Shown piece by piece: positions 5,717 to 7,693 of a DNA stretch of 7,693 bases. Both the position numbers and the translations under genes were made by a program. The stretch lies in NCBI GenBank assembly GCA_016735415.1, contig JAERRP010000169.1, forward strand, positions 1 to 7,693, given 5' to 3'. Each line of letters opens with the position of its first letter. The first letter of the stretch is position 1. This DNA comes from Desulfobacterales bacterium (GTDB taxonomy: Bacteria > Desulfobacterota > Desulfobacteria > Desulfobacterales > UBA5852). The notes under the pieces are model-generated. The model did no database searches, was not told the DNA's origin, and saw only the letters and a list, made by a program, of their open reading frames with translations.

Positions 5717-5739
5717 GCATTGTCAGGTGGCCATGTCAA
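5710..5739 (-). promoter_or_regulatory. Candidate sigma-70 promoter of the GntR-led cluster
   Basis: On the minus strand a perfect TTGACA (5739-5734) lies upstream of the GntR gene. At 17-18 nt spacing the -10 position reads AATCAA or ATCAAA (within 5716-5710), a poor match to TATAAT, so activity is uncertain. The -10 region coincides with the candidate operator repeats, as expected for autorepression. Confidence 0.3.
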
Positions 5740-5885
5740 GCACAAATTGGTGGAGGGGCGTTTGACGCCATGCAGGGTTTTGGACGGAAGCGATCGAGGC
5801 GCCGGCGCTGATGTCCGCGAAGAGACCCCCGCAGACGGCCGTCATCTTGGCCGTGGCCGGACCGGAAACACCGGTGTGCGTGTGT

Positions 5886-6407
5886 TTATTCGCCCAGGTG
5901 GTCGATAAGCCGGCCGCTTGTGAGGCGCAGGTACTGGCTCATCTGCTTGGCAATTTTGAGCGCCAGGATGAGGCCGATACCGGGCAGGGCCTTGTTGAGG
6001 GCCTCGAAATGGGCGGCGGTCATGACGAGTAAAGTGGCTTCGGTGGCCGCCACGGCCGAGGCCGATCGCGGCTCGCCGTCGATCAGACTCATTTCACCGA
6101 TGGTTTTCCCCGGCCCCAGGGTGGTAATTTTTTTTGGGGTGTGGTTGGAGTCGAATTTGATAACGTCCACATGGCCGCGGGCGATCAGGACCAGGTAAAC
6201 TCTCTTTTCGCCTTCCGCGAAAAGGACCGTTTTGCGCGCGACCTTATACACATCCATGTAGCGCGCCATCTTCTTGATTTGCTCGAAGCTGAAGGCCTTG
6301 CCCCAGGCCGTGGCCTCGATCAATTCACTCTTTTCAAAAACCGGCAGCGGGACTTTGGGTTCGGTCAGAAGGCCCGGGGCCTGGAGAATTATATCAGCCG
6401 AAGACAT
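5886..6407 (-). CDS. Stand-alone cyclic nucleotide-binding domain protein
   Basis: This 173-residue protein consists mainly of one cNMP-binding (CAP/CRP-type) beta-roll at about residues 38-150. The phosphate-binding cassette is clear: Gly104-Glu105-Met-Ser-Leu-Ile-Asp-Gly-Glu-Pro-Arg114-Ser115-Ala. It keeps the Glu that contacts the ribose and the Arg that contacts the cyclic phosphate, so ligand binding is plausible. The preceding motif Phe63-Ala-Glu-Gly-Glu is also typical. There is no helix-turn-helix after the C-helix, so it is not a CRP-type transcription factor. The N-terminal ~35 residues are not recognised. It probably acts as a signal-responsive partner protein in the cytoplasm; the partner is unknown. 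It is about 220 bp upstream of the GntR gene on the same strand, with no shared-function evidence. The ribosome binding site is weak (GGCGGAT). Confidence 0.87.
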   Translation of the reverse strand: MSSADIILQAPGLLTEPKVPLPVFEKSELIEATAWGKAFSFEQIKKMARYMDVYKVARKTVLFAEGEKRVYLVLIARGHVDVIKFDSNHTPKKITTLGPGKTIGEMSLIDGEPRSASAVAATEATLLVMTAAHFEALNKALPGIGLILALKIAKQMSQYLRLTSGRLIDHLGE

Positions 6408-6431
6408 GGTGTAGATCCGCCATTGGTTGGC

Positions 6432-6459
6432 CGAGCCGACAAAACCAGCCGTCGGTTCG
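6432..6459 (-). promoter_or_regulatory. Hairpin in the leader of the cyclic-nucleotide protein gene
   Basis: CGAGCCGAC (6432-6440) and GTCGGTTCG (6451-6459) form a 9-bp stem with one mismatched/wobble pair and a 10-nt loop, about 25 nt before the ATG. It could affect translation or transcript stability. No T-run follows it in either direction, so it is not a terminator. Confidence 0.3.
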
Positions 6460-6502
6460 CTTTGCGTTGGACGTTCCTCCCTGTCGGGACTCTTAATCAG
6501 TA

Positions 6503-6531
6503 AGGTATTTTTCGGTAAAAATAAAGGTCAA
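6503..6531 (-). promoter_or_regulatory. Candidate sigma-70 promoter of the cyclic-nucleotide protein gene
   Basis: On the minus strand TTGACC (6531-6526) is followed after 17 nt by ATACCT (6508-6503), or after 18 nt by TACCTT. The spacer holds a perfect 7-bp inverted repeat, TATTTTT-CGGT-AAAAATA (6506-6523), that could be an operator. The -10 match is only fair. Confidence 0.3.
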
Positions 6532-6589
6532 ACTGGTATTAAGTTATTGGTAATAATTTTCTTAATCTGTCTAAGAATGGGAAGTGTTT

Positions 6590-6619
6590 TCGTTAATTAA
6601 AACGATTACAGAAACGATT
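6590..6619. promoter_or_regulatory. Candidate activator sites upstream of the sigma-54 promoter
   Basis: Three copies of a TCGTT/AACGA half-site lie about 100-125 bp upstream of the -12 element. TCGTT (6590-6594) and AACGA (6601-6605) form an inverted pair. AACGATT is then repeated directly at 6601-6607 and 6613-6619, spaced 12 bp, close to one helical turn. This is the position expected for a sigma-54 enhancer-binding protein. In PEP-CTERM systems the usual activator is the response regulator PrsR; assigning it here is inference. Confidence 0.4.
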
Positions 6620-6701
6620 CTCGTATATTTGAATGGCGGGAAAATATAAAATATATAGAAATTATAAGTGGTTAAGTATTTTTTGGCGATAAGGAGAAGT
6701 C

Positions 6702-6717
6702 TGGCATTATTTATGCT
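6702..6717 (+). promoter_or_regulatory. Sigma-54 (RpoN) -24/-12 promoter of the PEP-CTERM gene
   Basis: TGGCATTATTTATGCT has the invariant GG (6703-6704) and GC (6715-6716) separated by exactly 10 nt. It has a full TGGCA at -24 and TGCT at -12. A start about 12 nt after the GC would leave a leader of roughly 70 nt before the ATG at 6796. Known PEP-CTERM/exosortase systems often place their target genes under RpoN with PrsK/PrsR, which agrees with this site. Confidence 0.62.
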
Positions 6718-6782
6718 TGTGTATTCCCCAAAATTGCCAATGGTCATTTTGCTTCATACTACTAATTACACTAAAACGCTAC

Positions 6783-6790
6783 GGAGGAGG
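6783..6790 (+). promoter_or_regulatory. Strong ribosome binding site GGAGGAGG
   Basis: A near-perfect anti-16S complement lies 5 nt before the ATG at 6796. It fixes the start of the PEP-CTERM gene and contrasts with the weak sites of most other genes here, suggesting high expression once transcribed. Confidence 0.85.
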
Positions 6791-6795
6791 TTGTT

Positions 6796-7440
6796 ATGTT
6801 TCGGAAATCGGCAGGCATCTGTTTTTTACTAATTTTATTGGCCTTATTCGTTATTCCCGGTAATTCCCATGCTATCCAATTCGGGGGAGAAGCTTGGTTA
6901 GCGAACCATGTCGATACGAGTGAGTATTACCTTTTGATAAACGGCGCCGGTCTGACTATCGATCCGGGTACGGTAAAGTTGAAAGGCTTTAAGTTCAAAT
7001 CTTCACCCGTTGAGCGTGATTTCTCCCAATTGACCCAACAAGCAGGCAACGATGGTATTGCCTTTTTTGAGATCGATAATAGTAAGAAAAAGTTTCGTAG
7101 ATGGGCAAAAAAGGCTTCGAAAAAAGCCAGAAAGCTCACGAAGAAAGATCAACTATCGGAAGAAGGTCAAGGCGCGTGGATAGATGAATATATGAACGCG
7201 AAGCTTGCAGGCAAAGTGTTCAAACTTAAATTTAAAGATGCGGCCGGCGAAAAATATAAAGCGAAAATAGCATTTGCAACGTTCGAGAACCCCCCTCTCC
7301 CCGAATCCTCCGTTGATATACCGGGACCAGATCCCGTTGTACCGGAAACTGGCAGCACATCCATCCCCGAACCCGCCACCCTGATCCTGCTGGGTGCCGG
7401 AATGTTAGGGCTTGGTGTTCTCAGGCGATTTAAAAGCTAA
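6796..7440 (+). CDS. Secreted PEP-CTERM sorting domain protein
   Basis: This 214-residue exported protein starts with a signal peptide: Arg3-Lys4, a hydrophobic core at 7-20, and a likely cleavage after Ser24-His-Ala26. The C-terminus is a canonical PEP-CTERM signal: Ile190-Pro-Glu-Pro193, a hydrophobic span at 194-209 with Gly-rich Leu-Gly-Ala-Gly-Met-Leu-Gly-Leu-Gly, then Arg210-Arg211-Phe-Lys. Exosortase recognises this tripartite tail and cuts it as the protein moves to the outer surface or exopolysaccharide matrix. The mature middle is unrecognised. It has a very basic block at 97-117 (about half Lys/Arg), two Lys-rich segments with alternating hydrophobic residues at 60-68 and 140-158 that could be beta strands, and a Pro-rich stalk at 165-190. 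There is no Cys after the signal peptide. Base composition is visibly more AT-rich than in the metabolic cluster. No exosortase gene is in the window. Confidence 0.93.
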   Translation: MFRKSAGICFLLILLALFVIPGNSHAIQFGGEAWLANHVDTSEYYLLINGAGLTIDPGTVKLKGFKFKSSPVERDFSQLTQQAGNDGIAFFEIDNSKKKFRRWAKKASKKARKLTKKDQLSEEGQGAWIDEYMNAKLAGKVFKLKFKDAAGEKYKAKIAFATFENPPLPESSVDIPGPDPVVPETGSTSIPEPATLILLGAGMLGLGVLRRFKS

Positions 7441-7465
7441 ACGCTTTCCGGTTCAACCGTATTAT

Positions 7466-7502
7466 AGAGGCAAAGCCATTTTGGCTTTGCCTCTTGTTTT
7501 TC
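7466..7502 (+). terminator. Rho-independent terminator of the PEP-CTERM gene
   Basis: A perfect 12-bp stem, AGAGGCAAAGCC (7466-7477) with GGCTTTGCCTCT (7483-7494), encloses the 5-nt loop ATTTT. It is followed by TGTTTTT. It begins 26 nt after the stop codon, so the gene is transcribed alone. Confidence 0.95.
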
Positions 7503-7693
7503 CTGCCCACATCCGCGCCCCAAATACTTGCCTCTATTTAAGGGTAGCCATTCGATTTCATAAATATCGGAAAAAAAATTACCTATAAGTTGGAAAAGTT
7601 TTCGCTAGTTCGAATGCCTGCAGAAGGAAAATTTTTTATATGAGCCGTGGGACTATTTGAAAATTATAATAAATATCAATTGTTTTGCTGTCT
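7503..7693. other. AT-rich intergenic tail, no gene seen
   Basis: No credible reading frame or RNA gene is visible up to the window end. A weak sigma-54-like spacing (GG at 7592-7593, GC at 7604-7605) occurs, but the -24 box lacks most consensus bases. The only ATG with an AAGGA ahead (7640) meets a stop after six codons. Confidence 0.5.

Larger units (their letters stand above)
6408..6795. other. AT-rich divergent intergenic region
   Basis: This gap of nearly 390 bp holds no gene. It contains the leader and candidate promoter of the minus-strand cyclic-nucleotide protein on the left. On the right are the sigma-54 promoter, upstream repeats and ribosome binding site of the plus-strand PEP-CTERM gene. 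The stretch from about 6500 to 6700 is visibly AT-rich and may be bent, which would suit a promoter that works by DNA looping. Confidence 0.7.

Noticed and set aside
5700..5820. 39-codon minus-strand frame between the cyclic-nucleotide gene and the GntR gene
   Set aside because: It has no ribosome binding site and no recognisable sequence, and it runs through the candidate -35 box.
7342..7356. Val-Pro-Glu-Thr-Gly resembling an LPxTG sortase motif
   Set aside because: The first residue is wrong, and the real tail is the PEP-CTERM signal a few residues later. A Gram-positive type sortase signal does not fit the organism.
1..7693. CRISPR array, tRNA, rRNA or toxin-antitoxin pair
   Set aside because: No regularly spaced direct repeats, no cloverleaf or rRNA-like segments, and no small toxin-antitoxin gene pair were seen on either strand.

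Overview
The window looks like a chromosomal piece of a strictly anaerobic, sulfate-reducer-like bacterium of the Desulfobacterales/Desulfosarcina type. Three things point there. The acyl-CoA dehydrogenase closely resembles, from memory, the non-decarboxylating glutaryl-CoA dehydrogenase of Desulfococcus multivorans. It sits with a sodium-pump decarboxylase and a ferredoxin-dependent 2-oxoacid oxidoreductase. A PEP-CTERM exported protein lies at the other end. The taxonomic call is an inference.

Positions 40-5666 are a minus-strand metabolic cluster. In transcription order it holds a GntR/FCD regulator (5666-4962), a 2-oxoacid:ferredoxin oxidoreductase alpha subunit (4726-3605), a fused beta-gamma subunit (3612-2422), a glutaryl-CoA dehydrogenase (2243-1080), a carboxymuconolactone-decarboxylase-family protein (858-436), a 44-residue gamma/delta-type sodium-pump subunit (439-305) and the first 91 residues of the membrane beta subunit (315-40). 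The simplest reading is a route that makes glutaryl-CoA (possibly from 2-oxoadipate), oxidises it to glutaconyl-CoA, then decarboxylates that to crotonyl-CoA with Na+ export. The biotin carrier and carboxyltransferase subunits are not in the window.

Two genes in this cluster are damaged. The beta subunit stops after 91 residues, exactly where recognisable family sequence ends and AT-richer sequence begins. The beta-gamma oxidoreductase has an in-frame TAA about 34 codons before the natural end of its gamma domain; the missing C-terminus is still readable in the same frame (2421-2320). The locus may therefore be decaying, or the contig may contain errors.

Two intergenic gaps (961-1076 and 4783-4905) each hold an imperfect full-length palindrome of about 115-123 nt, built around the same core GGCGTAC-N5-GTACGCC. 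They look like two divergent members of one MITE-like intergenic repeat family.

Positions 5886-6407 (minus) encode a stand-alone cyclic-nucleotide-binding domain protein. The visibly AT-rich gap 6408-6795 separates it from the divergent gene 6796-7440 (plus), a secreted PEP-CTERM protein. That gene has a sigma-54-type promoter (GG-N10-GC), upstream AACGA repeats, a strong ribosome binding site and a perfect 12-bp-stem terminator. From 7503 to the end I see no gene.
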